Source: Thermomonas sp.
Lineage (GTDB): Bacteria > Pseudomonadota > Gammaproteobacteria > Xanthomonadales > Xanthomonadaceae
Assembly (NCBI RefSeq): GCF_025993755.1
Contig: NZ_JAMQHN010000164.1
Coordinates: 1-39,124, forward strand
DNA: 39,124 nt
Direction of reading: 5' to 3'
Each line of letters begins with the position of its first letter. The stretch's first letter is position 1. The translations under genes and the position numbers were made by a program. The notes beneath the pieces are model-generated. The model searched no databases, was not told the DNA's origin, and saw only the letters and a list, made by a program, of their open reading frames with translations. Positions 9,051 to 20,098 of the stretch are shown one piece after another.

Positions 9051-9087
9051 GCGCGGGCTCGAGGATCCCTTCTGGCAACGGCGCCGG

Positions 9088-9093
9088 AATTTA
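9088..9093 (-). promoter_or_regulatory. Extended -10 candidate for eptA
   Basis: On the minus strand the sequence reads TGC-TAAATT, with the hexamer at 9093-9088, an extended -10 (TGn plus TAnnnT). It would start transcription near 9081, about 30 bases before the ATG at 9050. No matching -35 is evident. It supports a start at or downstream of 9050. Confidence 0.35.
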
Positions 9094-9176
9094 GCATCAA
9101 ACCCCCGGCATCGCCCGTGAAGTCCGGCACGGCGGGACAACCGCGCGCGGACGGAGCCCGCACGCAGGCCGCAAAA

Positions 9177-10505
9177 TCAGCGCGCGCCGCGCCGCTCGCC
9201 CTGCCGACCGGCACCGCGCTGGCCGTCGCGGGACTGCTTCGAGCCGGTGTGGGCGTGGGCATTTGCCTGCGAATGTTGCGGTTTGCCGTGCGGGCGGCGG
9301 TTGCGCGAGGTCGGCGCGCCGCCGCGCGGCCTGGGCCCCGCGGACGCGCCGGCATTGCCGCGCAGCGTGCGCGACGGCTCGTAGCCGGCCACCGTTTCCA
9401 GCGAAAACTCGCGCCCCAGCACGCGCTCGATCTGACGCAGCAGGCTGGCCTCGTCCGGCGAGACCAGCGACAACGCTTCGCCGCTGGCGCCGTTGCGGCC
9501 GGTGCGGCCGATCCGGTGGATGTAGTCCTCGGGCACCATCGGCAGGTCGTGATTGATGACCAGTGGCAGTTCGGGAATGTCCAGCCCGCGCGCGGCGACG
9601 TCGGTGGCGACCAGAATCCGGGTCCTGCCCGACTTGAACTCATTCAGTGCCTTCTGGCGCGCGTTCTGGCTCTTGTTGCCGTGGATCGCCAGCGCCGGCA
9701 GGCCGGCCTTTTCCAGCTGCTCGGCCAGCCGGTTGCAGCCATGCTTGGTCTTGCCGAACACCAGCACCTGCTCGGTGTAGCGCTGCGCCAGCAGCTCGAT
9801 CAGCAGGTCGCGCTTCTTCGCGCCATCGACTGCGATCGCACGGTGGCTGATGGTTTCAACCACCGAGTTCTGCGCCGCCACCTGCACCTGCCTGGGATCG
9901 CGCATGAACTCCAGCGCCAACGCCTTGATCCGCGCCTCGAAGGTGGCCGAGAACAGCAACGTCTGTCGCTGCTGCGGGACGTGCTTCATGATTCGCTTGA
10001 TCGACGGCAAAAATCCCATGTCGAGCATGCGGTCGGCCTCGTCCAGCACCAGCATCTGCACGTCGCCGAGCTTGCAGCTGCCGCGATCCAGATGGTCGAT
10101 CAGCCGGCCAGGACAGGCCACCAGCACATCGACCCCGCGCCGGAACGCGTCCAGCTGCGGCTGCATGCCGACCCCGCCGAACAGCGTGGTGACGTTGAGC
10201 CGCAGGTATCTGGCATAGCTGCGCAGGTTGTCGCCGACCTGCACCGCCAATTCGCGGGTGGGCGTCAGCACCAGCACGCGCGGACGGTGCAGGCCTTCGG
10301 GTTTCGGCAGCGCGGCCAGTTTCTGCAGCAGCGGCAGGCCGAACGCGGCGGTCTTGCCGGTGCCGGTCTGGGCGCCACCGAGCACGTCGTTGCCGGCAAG
10401 CACCAGCGGGATCGCCTGGGCCTGGATCGGCGTGGGCGTGGTGTATCCGCAATCGCCCAGCGCGCGCAGCAGTGCCGGCGCGAGGCCAAGTTGTTCGAAC
10501 GTCAT
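9177..10505 (-). CDS. rhlE: DEAD-box ATP-dependent RNA helicase RhlE
   Basis: A 442-residue DEAD-box helicase that unwinds RNA duplexes in the cytoplasm, in cold growth, ribosome assembly or RNA decay. The Q motif is at residues 22-28, Walker A AQTGTGKT at 45-52, PTRELAVQ at 82-89, DEAD at 155-158, SAT at 186-188 and the HRIGRTGR motif in the second RecA domain. A basic Arg/Gly/Asn-rich tail follows, typical of the RhlE group. The start at 10505 begins the conserved MTFEQLGL and has GGAG 9 to 12 bases upstream; the longer upstream reading is not conserved-looking. RhlE rather than RhlB or DeaD is chosen from the N-terminal motif and length. Confidence 0.93.
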   Translation of the reverse strand: MTFEQLGLAPALLRALGDCGYTTPTPIQAQAIPLVLAGNDVLGGAQTGTGKTAAFGLPLLQKLAALPKPEGLHRPRVLVLTPTRELAVQVGDNLRSYARYLRLNVTTLFGGVGMQPQLDAFRRGVDVLVACPGRLIDHLDRGSCKLGDVQMLVLDEADRMLDMGFLPSIKRIMKHVPQQRQTLLFSATFEARIKALALEFMRDPRQVQVAAQNSVVETISHRAIAVDGAKKRDLLIELLAQRYTEQVLVFGKTKHGCNRLAEQLEKAGLPALAIHGNKSQNARQKALNEFKSGRTRILVATDVAARGLDIPELPLVINHDLPMVPEDYIHRIGRTGRNGASGEALSLVSPDEASLLRQIERVLGREFSLETVAGYEPSRTLRGNAGASAGPRPRGGAPTSRNRRPHGKPQHSQANAHAHTGSKQSRDGQRGAGRQGERRGAR

Positions 10506-10705
10506 GTTGATTCGCTCCAATGTAGCAGACCGCGCCAGGCGCGGGCAGGTCAGCGCGTTTCCCGAAACACCGAGCGCGAACCGGCAGATGGCACGGCGCC
10601 GGACATCCGGGCCGCGTCTGCGCAAGGAAAGGCGTGGGGAGAAGCTGGCCGCGGAAGCGGCGGGCGTGACCGGGAAAACGATCCGCCGTGCGCAGAACGG
10701 CGTGC

Positions 10706-10736
10706 ATCATACGCGAAGTGCGCCCAGGCGGCGCAA
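10706..10736 (-). promoter_or_regulatory. Possible rhlE promoter
   Basis: In the 291-base gap 10506-10796 the minus strand carries TTGCGC (10736-10731) and TATGAT (10711-10706), separated by 19 bases. That would give a 5' leader of about 195 bases before the rhlE ATG. The -10 is good and the spacing is long. I see no ORF or other structure in this gap. Confidence 0.3.
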
Positions 10737-10796
10737 GCGTAGGCAGGCGCCGTTCAGCTTGACGTCGCGGTTTCCGACGGCCTTGCCAGGTCGCGG

Positions 10797-12170
10797 CTAC
10801 ACCTCGAGTTCCAGCCCCGGCCGCGCCAGCATGGCCTCCACGCCGAAACGTTCGTGGATTTCGCCGGCCAGCGCCTCGCGGGCCAGTTCCTCGCCATGCA
10901 CCAGCGCGACCGGCGGCGCCGGATCAAAGTTCCCATACCATTCCAGAAGCGCGGCCTGGTCGGCGTGCGCGGACAGCCCGCCCACCGTGTGTCGGAAGGC
11001 ATTCACCCGCACGTCGTGGCCGTGGATGCGCACCCAGCGCGCGCCTTCGACCAACCGCCGTCCGATCGTGCCTTCGGCCTGATAGCCGACGAACACGATC
11101 CGGGTCTGCCGGCGCGGCAGGTTCTGGCGCATGTGGTGGAGGATGCGGCCACCGCTGGCCATGCCGTTGCCGGCGATGATGATCGCCCCGCTGTGGAGGC
11201 GGTTGATCGCCATCGACTCCTCGGCCGATTCGGTGACGCGCAGGTTGGGCAGGCGGAACGGGTTGGGCGTTCCGCGCCAGACCTCGCGCGCTTCGGCGTC
11301 GAACAGTTCGTGGTGGCGGTCGTACACCTGCACCACCTTCGAGGCCATCGGGCTGTCGAGGTGGATGCGCCAGCGCCCCATGTCCCAGTCGTCCCAGTGG
11401 CGCGCAAACCAGTACAGGAGTTCCTGCGTGCGCCCGACCGCGAACGCAGGAATCAGCACATTGCCGCGGTCCTCCCACGCGGCATCGAGAATCTCGCCCA
11501 GCTCACGCACGGTGTCGTGGCGCAGGCGGTGGTTGCGGTTGCCGTAGGTGGACTCCATCAGCAGCAGGTCGGCCTGCGCGACCCCTTACGGATCGCGCAG
11601 GATGGGCGTGCCTTTCATCCCGAGGGCGCCGGAGAAGACCAGCTTGCGGCCCTCGGCCCACAGTTCGACGATGGCCGAGCCAAGGATGTGCCCGGCGTCG
11701 CGGAACGCCAGCTCGACGCCGGGAAGGATTTCGCCGCGTTCGCCGTAGGGCAGCGCACGCACCCGCGGGAATACGTCGCGGACGTCCTCGCGGGTGTACA
11801 GCGGCATCGCCCTGGGCTGGTTCGGACGGCGCCTGCGATTGGCGCGTTCGGCTTCGCCTTCCTGCAAGGAGGCCGAATCCATCAGCATGATTGGCAGCAG
11901 GTCGGCGGTGGCGCGCTGGGCGTGGATCGGTCCGCGAAAGCCGTCCATGAGCAGCCGCGGCACCCGGCCGACGTGGTCGATGTGGGCGTGGCTGAGCACC
12001 AGCGCGTCGATCGCTGCGGCATCGAACGAGAATGCCGCGAAATTGCGCGCCTCGGCGTCAGGGCTGCCCTGGATCAGGCCGCAGTCGATCAGGATGCGTC
12101 GGCCGGCCGCTTCGACGAGGTGCATCGAGCCCGTCACCTCGCCTGCCGCCCCGTGAAAATGCACGCGCAT
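10797..12170 (-). pseudogene. Metallo-beta-lactamase/beta-CASP nuclease, interrupted by a stop codon
   Basis: The intact frame would encode 457 residues of an RNA-processing exonuclease of the MBL/beta-CASP type (YSH1/CPSF-like). The N-terminal part (194 residues, 12170-11586) begins MRVHFHGAAGEVTGS, with AGGAG upstream, and has the metal motif HAHIDH and the AGHILGSA motif. A TAA at 11586-11588 then breaks the same reading frame. The beta-CASP part (start ATG 11558, 253 residues) continues with MESTYGNRNHR, PAFAVGRTQELL, GMASGGRILHH and GLSAHADQ. Thirteen codons before the stop, the family motif FSGDLG reads FSGALG (codon 11625-11627), which loses the metal-bridging Asp. Two independent disabling changes argue for a true pseudogene, although one stop alone could be a sequencing error. 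Confidence 0.8.
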
Positions 12171-12286
12171 GCGCTGCTCCTGACTGTCGTTTCCGCACAG
12201 GGTAGCGCAGCCGGCCACGACTTCCGGCAGATTGGCGCAGGCGCGTGGATCGGTCATGCTCTTGCGGTTCCTTCCGGGAAAACACC

Positions 12287-13660
12287 ATGCGCCTGCTCCC
12301 TCTTGTCCTCGCCCTGACGCTGGGTTGCCTGCCCACGCTGGTTTCGGCCGCACAGCCGCCAGTGCCCGCCTCCACCGCCGTGCCCGGCAGCGAACAGATC
12401 GCCAGCCGCACCCTGGCCAACGGCCTGAAGATCATCGTCTGGCCCGACCACGACATCCCCAATGCCAACTTCTACACCTTCTACAAGGTCGGCAGCCGCA
12501 ACGAACACGTCGGCATCACCGGGCTGGCGCATTTCTTCGAACACATGATGTTCAACGGCACCAGCCGCCGCGTACCCGGTGAGTTCGACCGCATCATGGA
12601 AGCCGCCGGCGGCAGCAACAACGCCAGCACCAGCAACGACCTGACCGTCTACACGGACTGGTTTCCGTCGACCGCGCTGGAAACCATCTTCGATCTCGAA
12701 GGCGACCGCATGGCGCACCTGGCCTTCGACCCCAAGGTGGTCGAGAGCGAGCGCGGCGTGGTTTACAGCGAGCGCCGTTCCAGCATCGACAACGACGGCT
12801 TCGGCACCCTGATGGAGCAGATGCAGGCCACCGCCTTCATCGCCCATCCCTACCACATCCCCACCATCGGCTGGCCCAGCGACATCGAGCACTGGACGCT
12901 CGAGGACCTCAAGGCGTTCTTCAAGACCTACTACGCGCCGAACAACGCGGTGCTGGTGATCACCGGCGACGTCGATCCGCAGCAGGTGTTCGCGCTGGCC
13001 GACCGCTACCTCGCCGCGATTCCGCGCCAGCCCACCCCGCCCGCGGTCACCACGACCGAACCGGAGCAACTGGGTGAACGCCGGATCGTGGTCGAGCGCG
13101 CAGACGTGCGCGCGCCGATCCTCGCCTACGCCTTCCACACCGGCTTCGGCGCCGCCGGCAAGGACGCACCGGCACTGGAACTGCTGACCACGATTCTCGC
13201 CGACGGCGACTCTTCGCGCCTGCACCAGCGCCTGGTCGAACGCGAACAGGCGGCGGTGGACGTGGGCGCGTTCTCCAACCTTGGCTTCGACCCGGGGCTG
13301 GTGTGGATCTACGCGATGCTCCCGCCCGGCGCCGACGTGGGCAAGGCGCAGGCATTGCTCGACGACGAACTGGCGCGGATCGCCCGCGACGGCGTCACGG
13401 CCACCGAGCTGGACAAGGCGCGCAACCTGCAGCTGTCCGCCTTCTGGCGGCAGATGGCGACGATCAACGGCAAGGCGCGGGTGCTGGGTACCTACGAGGT
13501 TTACGACGGCGACTACCGGGAAGCCTTCAACGCACCGGCCCGGTTCGCCGAGGTCAGCGCCGCCGACATCCAGGCGCTGGCCGCGAAGCTCCTGCGCCAG
13601 CGCAATCGCACCACCGGCCTGCTGCTGCCGGCCGCCGACAGCACGGAGGCCGCCCGATGA
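12287..13660 (+). CDS. M16 family zinc metallopeptidase, catalytic subunit
   Basis: A 457-residue secreted peptidase with a signal peptide (residues 1-21, ending VSAAQ). The inverted zinc motif HFFEH lies at 82-86, with Glu85 as base. A third ligand Glu is expected in the VVESERGVVYSER region about 75 residues later. A single M16 half-unit of this size works as a dimer in the pitrilysin/processing-peptidase family, degrading peptides in the periplasm. The ATG at 12287 begins the signal peptide. The next gene, starting within the last four bases, encodes a second M16 chain without the zinc motif, so the pair probably form a heterodimer. Substrates are unknown. Confidence 0.9.
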   Translation: MRLLPLVLALTLGCLPTLVSAAQPPVPASTAVPGSEQIASRTLANGLKIIVWPDHDIPNANFYTFYKVGSRNEHVGITGLAHFFEHMMFNGTSRRVPGEFDRIMEAAGGSNNASTSNDLTVYTDWFPSTALETIFDLEGDRMAHLAFDPKVVESERGVVYSERRSSIDNDGFGTLMEQMQATAFIAHPYHIPTIGWPSDIEHWTLEDLKAFFKTYYAPNNAVLVITGDVDPQQVFALADRYLAAIPRQPTPPAVTTTEPEQLGERRIVVERADVRAPILAYAFHTGFGAAGKDAPALELLTTILADGDSSRLHQRLVEREQAAVDVGAFSNLGFDPGLVWIYAMLPPGADVGKAQALLDDELARIARDGVTATELDKARNLQLSAFWRQMATINGKARVLGTYEVYDGDYREAFNAPARFAEVSAADIQALAAKLLRQRNRTTGLLLPAADSTEAAR

Positions 13661-15117
13661 ACACCACCAATGTCCACGCCATCGTTTCCGGCCATCGAAA
13701 CGGACTGACCATGCGCCTGCTGCGGATCCTGATCACGACGTTCGCTGCGACCATCCTGCTGGCCGGATTCAGCACGCGCGCAAGCGCGGCCGGCGTCCGC
13801 CTGCCCGACTCCAGATCCATCACCCTGGACAACGGCGCCACCCTGATCCTGGTCCAGCGCAAGGACGTGCCGCTGGTGTCGGCCACGGCACTGATACGCG
13901 GCGGCTCGCTGGCCGATCCGCAGGGCAAGGAAGGCAGCGCCGATCTGCTGGCCAGCCTGATGTCGCAGGGCGCCGGCAGCCGCGACGCGCTCGCCTTCGC
14001 ACAGGCCGTGGACGGCGCCGGCGGCAGCCTGACGATCGGAAGCGATCGGGATGCCATCATCGCCAGCGCCCAGTTCCTGTCCAAGGACAGCGCGCTGATG
14101 CTCTCGCTGCTGGCCGACGCCCTGTTGCGCCCGCGGATGGAGCAGGCGGAGTTCGACAAGCTGCGCCAGCGTGCGATCGACGGCATCATCGCAGCCAAGG
14201 ATTCCGATCCACGCCAGCTGATCGGCACCTATATGGATGCCTGGCTGTTCCTCGGCCATCCCTACGGACGCCCGTCCGGCGGCGACGAAACCAGCCTCGC
14301 ACGCATCGGCCTCGACGATCTGCAAGCCTTCCGCCACGAGCAGATGGGCGGCGACCGCCTGATCCTCGTCATCGCCGGCGACTTCGACCCCGAGGCGGTG
14401 ACGGCACAGGTGCGCGCCGAGTTCGGCAGCTGGGCACGAGCACAGGGCACGCTGCCGCAGCTCGCCGCCAAGGCGCCGGAAACCGGTCGTCGCGTGCTGC
14501 TGATCGACAAACCGGGCGCCACCCAGACCTATTTCGCGCTGGCCAACGTCGGCACCTCCCGCGACGACCCCGCGCGCGCGGCGCAGGACATCGTCAACAC
14601 CGCCTTCGGGGGCCGCTTCACCTCGATGCTCAACACCGAACTGCGGGTCAAGTCGGGACTGACCTACGGCGCAGGCGCCCGTCTCGACCGCCAGCGCATG
14701 CCGGGCAGCGCGATGATCGGCACCTACACCAAGACCGACTCGACCCGCGAAGCGATCGACCTGACCATCGCCACCCTTGACCGCCTGCACCGCGACGGGC
14801 TGGATGCCGCCACCGTGCAATCGGCCAGGAATTACATCGCCGGCCAGTTCGCGCCGCGGCTGGAAACCGCGTCGCAGGTCGGCACATCGCTGGCCTGGCT
14901 GCGTCTGTACGGCGAACCGAACGACTACATCGATGGTTATCTGGACGCCGTGGCCGCGGCCACGCCCGAGCAGGTGTCCGCCGCCCGCGCGGTGTTTCCG
15001 GACAGCAAGAATCTGGTGATCGTCGCCATCGGCGACGCCGGGAAAATCCGCAGCCTTCTCCAAGCCTACGGGCCGGTGACCGAGATGCGTCTGTCCGATC
15101 CGCATTTCTCGCCCTGA
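13657..15117 (+). CDS. M16 family peptidase-like subunit lacking the zinc motif
   Basis: A 486-residue M16 protein overlapping the catalytic partner by four bases (ATGA). Where the partner has AHFFEHMM, this chain reads ADLLASLM (residues 95-102): the two His and the Glu are Asp96, Ser100 and Ala99, so it should not hold zinc. It keeps the fold-level features and the family C-terminal R/Y region (SGLTYGAGAR). Such non-catalytic halves complete the substrate chamber of the active partner. An alternative start at 13711 (MRLLRIL) gives a cleaner signal peptide (…STRASAAGV); the 13657 start gives 18 extra polar residues first. Export is likely either way. Confidence 0.87.
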   Translation: MNTTNVHAIVSGHRNGLTMRLLRILITTFAATILLAGFSTRASAAGVRLPDSRSITLDNGATLILVQRKDVPLVSATALIRGGSLADPQGKEGSADLLASLMSQGAGSRDALAFAQAVDGAGGSLTIGSDRDAIIASAQFLSKDSALMLSLLADALLRPRMEQAEFDKLRQRAIDGIIAAKDSDPRQLIGTYMDAWLFLGHPYGRPSGGDETSLARIGLDDLQAFRHEQMGGDRLILVIAGDFDPEAVTAQVRAEFGSWARAQGTLPQLAAKAPETGRRVLLIDKPGATQTYFALANVGTSRDDPARAAQDIVNTAFGGRFTSMLNTELRVKSGLTYGAGARLDRQRMPGSAMIGTYTKTDSTREAIDLTIATLDRLHRDGLDAATVQSARNYIAGQFAPRLETASQVGTSLAWLRLYGEPNDYIDGYLDAVAAATPEQVSAARAVFPDSKNLVIVAIGDAGKIRSLLQAYGPVTEMRLSDPHFSP

Positions 15118-15196
15118 CCCGCCCTTCGCCCAACGCAAACGCCGCGCCGTCCAGACTGCAGCAGTTTCACGCAGTCCCATCCCACGGAGTTCCGCC

Positions 15197-17284
15197 ATGA
15201 CCATCCGCAAACCGCTCATCCTCTCGCTGGCGATTTCCGCAGCACTCGCCGCCGCCAACGCACCGGCCGTGGGAGGCGCGGAAGGCGGCGGGGTGGCGGC
15301 GAACGCCGATGCCCTGCCTCCGCTGGCCGCATTCCGCGTCGGCGACCTCGATCCAACCAGGAACCCCTGCGACAACCTCGCCGACTTCGTCAACAGCCGC
15401 TGGCTGGCCGCCAATCCGGTTCCCTCCGACAAGACCAGTTGGGGCAGCTTCGAGATGCTCGACGAGCGCAGCCAGGCCGCGAGCCGGCGACTGGTCGAAG
15501 CCGCCGCCGCCAATCCCGACGCCACCGGCGTGGAGAAGCTGGTCGGCGACCTGTACGCCACCGGCATGGACGAAACCGCCATCGAGGCGGCCGGCATCAC
15601 CCCGATCCGTCCCTTCCTGGCCCGCATCGACGGGCTGCGCACGCCCGCCGACATCGCCGCCTATCTGCGCGACGAATTCGCCGCCGGGCGTGGTGGCCTG
15701 TTCGAATTCGGCGCCGAGGCGGACTACAAGAACTCCAGCCGGAAGATCGGCTATGCCTACCAGGGCGGCTTGTCGCTGCCGGAGAAAGCCTACTACCTCG
15801 AAGACGGCCCGGACGGAAAGTACAAGACCATCCGCGCCGCATTCGTCGCCCACATGGCACGGCAGCTGCAAAACGCCGGCATTTCCGAAGCCGACGCGCA
15901 GAAACAGGCGCAGGACGTGCTCGCATTCGAAACCCGGCTGGCGCGCGCCTCGCTCACGCCGATCGAACTGCGCGATCCGAACAACCAGTACCACTATGTG
16001 AGCATGGCCGAGGCCGACAGCGCCTCGCCGAATTTCCCGTGGTCGGCCTTCTTCCGGGCCAACGGCGTGCAGGCCGACGGCTTCTCGCTGTCGCAGCCGA
16101 AGTTCTTCGCCGAATTCAACGCAATGCTGGCCGACGTGCCGGCCGAACAATGGCGGGCCTACCTGCGCATCCACGCGATCGACGGCTTCGCGCCGTTGCT
16201 GTCCTCGAAGTTCGCCGACGAACGCTTCGATTTCTACGCACGCACCCTGCGCGGCCAGCTCGAACAGAAGCCGCGCTGGAAGCGCGTGCTCGACCGCGTC
16301 GAAGGCTCGGCCGGCGAAGCGCTGGGCCAGCTCTACGTGCGTGAGTATTTCCCGGCCGAATCCAAGGCGCAGATGGAAGCGCTGGTGCAGAACCTGCGCG
16401 TCGCGCTCAAGGCGCGACTGGAACATCTCGACTGGATGAGCCCGGAGACCAGGGCCAGAGCGATGGAAAAGTGGGCCACGTTCACGCCCAAGATCGGCTA
16501 TCCGGACCACTGGCGCAGCTGGGCGGGTCTGACCACCAGCCGCGCCAGCTACATCGACAACGTGCTGGCCGCCGAGCGCTTCAACCACGCCTTCGACATG
16601 GGCAAGATCGGCAAGCCGGTCGATCGCAGCGAATGGGGCATGACCCCGCAGACGGTCAACGCCTACTACAACCCGCTGATGAACGAGATCGTGTTCCCGG
16701 CGGCGATCCTGCAGCCGCCGTTCTTCGATCCCAAGGCCGACCCGGCGCTCAACTACGGCGGCATCGGCGCGGTGATCGGCCACGAGATGATGCACGGCTA
16801 CGACGACCAGGGCAGCCAGTTCGATGCCCAGGGCAATTTCCACAACTGGTGGACCGAGGGCGATCGCGAACGCTTCAACGCCCGCACCGCGCGGCTGGTT
16901 CGCCAATTCGACGACTACGTCGCCATCGACGGCCTGCACGTCAAGGGCGAGCTGACGCTGGGCGAGAACATCGCCGACCTCGGCGGCCTCAACGTCGCCT
17001 GGGACGCCTACCAGAAGGCACTGCGCGACGCCGATCGCAGCGGCGACGAGAAGATCGACGGCTACAGCGAAAACCAGCGCTTCTTCCTCAACTGGGCGAC
17101 GGTCTGGCGCCGCGCCTTCACTCCGGACGAGGCCAAGGTGCGGCTCAACACCGATCCGCACGCGCCGGCCAACTTCCGCGCCATCGGCGCGCCGAGCAAC
17201 ATGACCGCATTCGCCCAGGCCTTCGGCTGCAAGCCCGGCGACCCCATGGTGCGCAGCGGCGACCGCCGCGTGGTGATCTGGTAA
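15197..17284 (+). CDS. M13 family zinc metallopeptidase (neprilysin/PepO-like)
   Basis: A 695-residue secreted peptidase of normal family length. The signal peptide is at 1 to about 22, without a lipobox. The substrate-binding NAYYNP motif precedes the zinc motif HEMMH (His529, Glu530, His533), and GENIADLGG supplies the third ligand Glu590. The chain ends in the usual xxVIW tryptophan. M13 enzymes cut short peptides on the N-terminal side of hydrophobic residues, outside the inner membrane. ACGGAG lies nine to ten bases before the ATG. It follows the M16 pair after 79 bases on the same strand; a shared role in peptide turnover is an inference from position. Confidence 0.95.
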   Translation: MTIRKPLILSLAISAALAAANAPAVGGAEGGGVAANADALPPLAAFRVGDLDPTRNPCDNLADFVNSRWLAANPVPSDKTSWGSFEMLDERSQAASRRLVEAAAANPDATGVEKLVGDLYATGMDETAIEAAGITPIRPFLARIDGLRTPADIAAYLRDEFAAGRGGLFEFGAEADYKNSSRKIGYAYQGGLSLPEKAYYLEDGPDGKYKTIRAAFVAHMARQLQNAGISEADAQKQAQDVLAFETRLARASLTPIELRDPNNQYHYVSMAEADSASPNFPWSAFFRANGVQADGFSLSQPKFFAEFNAMLADVPAEQWRAYLRIHAIDGFAPLLSSKFADERFDFYARTLRGQLEQKPRWKRVLDRVEGSAGEALGQLYVREYFPAESKAQMEALVQNLRVALKARLEHLDWMSPETRARAMEKWATFTPKIGYPDHWRSWAGLTTSRASYIDNVLAAERFNHAFDMGKIGKPVDRSEWGMTPQTVNAYYNPLMNEIVFPAAILQPPFFDPKADPALNYGGIGAVIGHEMMHGYDDQGSQFDAQGNFHNWWTEGDRERFNARTARLVRQFDDYVAIDGLHVKGELTLGENIADLGGLNVAWDAYQKALRDADRSGDEKIDGYSENQRFFLNWATVWRRAFTPDEAKVRLNTDPHAPANFRAIGAPSNMTAFAQAFGCKPGDPMVRSGDRRVVIW

Positions 17285-17434
17285 ACCGTGGAATCATGCG
17301 CCGCGAACCGGCGGGACTGCGTATCGTCCGCGGGACTCGCGGCCGGCCGCATCGACCCACGATAGGCGAACGCCGTCTTGCCGGTGTATGTTCCACTTCC
17401 ACCCAGCCGATTCTTCGCAAAGCCGAGTGACGCC

Positions 17435-17620
17435 ATGGACATCCACGACATCGCCCTGACCCTGTTCGCCCAGATCATCGGCGCCCGTGCCGGCACCGCG
17501 CTCGATGACGAGGCGAGGATCGAGCTTGGCCGCGAGGCCTACCGCTGCGCGGAAGCCTTCATCAAGGCGAAGGACCTCTACATCCGCGAATTGCCGGTTC
17601 CCGGTTCGGACACGTTCTGA
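17435..17620 (+). CDS. Small conserved-looking hypothetical protein
   Basis: A 61-residue soluble, mostly helical protein beginning MDIHDIALTLF. I do not recognise the family. The start at 17435 is preferred over an in-frame ATG at 17378 because the upstream 19 residues look unstructured. The bases TGACGCCATG precede both this gene and the next, which starts four bases after its stop, so the two are probably one transcript. Composition matches the neighbours. Confidence 0.6.
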   Translation: MDIHDIALTLFAQIIGARAGTALDDEARIELGREAYRCAEAFIKAKDLYIRELPVPGSDTF

Positions 17621-17624
17621 CGCC

Positions 17625-18122
17625 ATGTCCGTCCTGCCGACACGCCGCTTTCTGATCCGGCTTGCCCTGCCCGTCGTGGCCGCCCTGCTGCTGGCCAGCT
17701 GCGGCGATCGCGGCCCGGTGCGCCGCGTGTCGAAACCCGCAGCCAGCCTCCAGCAACTCACCGTCCGCGCCGACGGCCGCTGGGAGGTCCAGCTGCGGCT
17801 GAACAACTACAGCAGCATGGCGATGCGCTTCACCGGCATCCGTCTGGACATGGCGCTCGACAACGGCGCTGCCGCGCACATCGAAGCGCAGCCGAATCTG
17901 GAAGTCGGCCCGGAATCCGCCGATGTCCACGTCGCCACGGTCGTCCCCACGCCCGCCGGCATGGCCCGGATTGCCACGGCGCTGGCCGACGGCCACGGCC
18001 TGAGCTACACCCTTGAAGGCAACCTGCAGGCTACTCCGGACGGCGCTGGATCAAAGACCTGGACGGTCAAGACCAGCAGTGCGCTCTCACCGGTTCCGGG
18101 TCTGGCTGGCACCTTGCGCTGA
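17625..18122 (+). CDS. LEA type 2 family lipoprotein
   Basis: A 165-residue lipoprotein. The signal sequence ends in LLLASC with the lipidated Cys26, and the +2 residue is Gly, which favours outer-membrane sorting. The mature domain (about 45-150) looks like the LEA14/WHy beta-sandwich: a pattern of strands around RLNNYSSMAMRFTGIRLDM and a C-terminal YTLEGNLQA. This fold is linked to stress proteins in plants and bacteria, but no enzymatic role is known. It starts four bases after the small gene upstream. Confidence 0.75.
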   Translation: MSVLPTRRFLIRLALPVVAALLLASCGDRGPVRRVSKPAASLQQLTVRADGRWEVQLRLNNYSSMAMRFTGIRLDMALDNGAAAHIEAQPNLEVGPESADVHVATVVPTPAGMARIATALADGHGLSYTLEGNLQATPDGAGSKTWTVKTSSALSPVPGLAGTLR

Positions 18123-18166
18123 GAGCCGGGATCGGGATCGCGCGCAGGGTACGCTACAACCTAGAC

Positions 18167-18182
18167 CATACGGTATAGTATG
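18167..18182. promoter_or_regulatory. Inverted repeat at the acyl-CoA dehydrogenase promoter
   Basis: The 16 bases CATACGGTATAGTATG have perfect five-base arms (CATAC/GTATG) around GGTATA, with a nested ATACGGTAT. The AT-rich block also offers -10 candidates (TATAGT, TATGCT). It lies 53 bases before the dehydrogenase ATG in an otherwise GC-rich gap, as expected of a fatty-acid-responsive repressor site; the regulator itself is not in the window. Confidence 0.4.
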
Positions 18183-18194
18183 CTCTCGTTTCGA

Positions 18195-18215
18195 GCGGGC
18201 CGATCGGCGGCCCGC
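18195..18215 (+). other. Hairpin in the acyl-CoA dehydrogenase 5' leader
   Basis: GCGGGCC (18195-18201) pairs with GGCCCGC (18209-18215) around a 7-base loop, 20 bases before the ATG. No U-run follows, so it is not an obvious terminator; it may affect leader folding. Confidence 0.35.
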
Positions 18216-18235
18216 CTGCGCCAGGAACCGATTCC

Positions 18236-20029
<1,794 letters not shown>

Positions 20030-20098
20030 CCCCGACGACGCCCGGAAAGCGCGCCTGGCCCCATCGCCCTACCCAAATCCGCGGGATCGGGGTATAAG

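Noticed and set aside
8157-10742. 861-codon plus-strand open frame opposite eptA and rhlE
   Set aside because: It is antisense to two genes with intact family motifs; its product is Arg/Gln/His-rich with no domain. High GC makes such long antisense frames common.
11558-11588. Recoding of the TAA or programmed frameshift in the beta-CASP gene
   Set aside because: TAA is not a selenocysteine codon, both halves share one frame so no shift is needed, and no stimulatory structure is apparent.
15167-17161. 664-codon minus-strand open frame
   Set aside because: It is antisense to the M13 peptidase with its full set of catalytic motifs.
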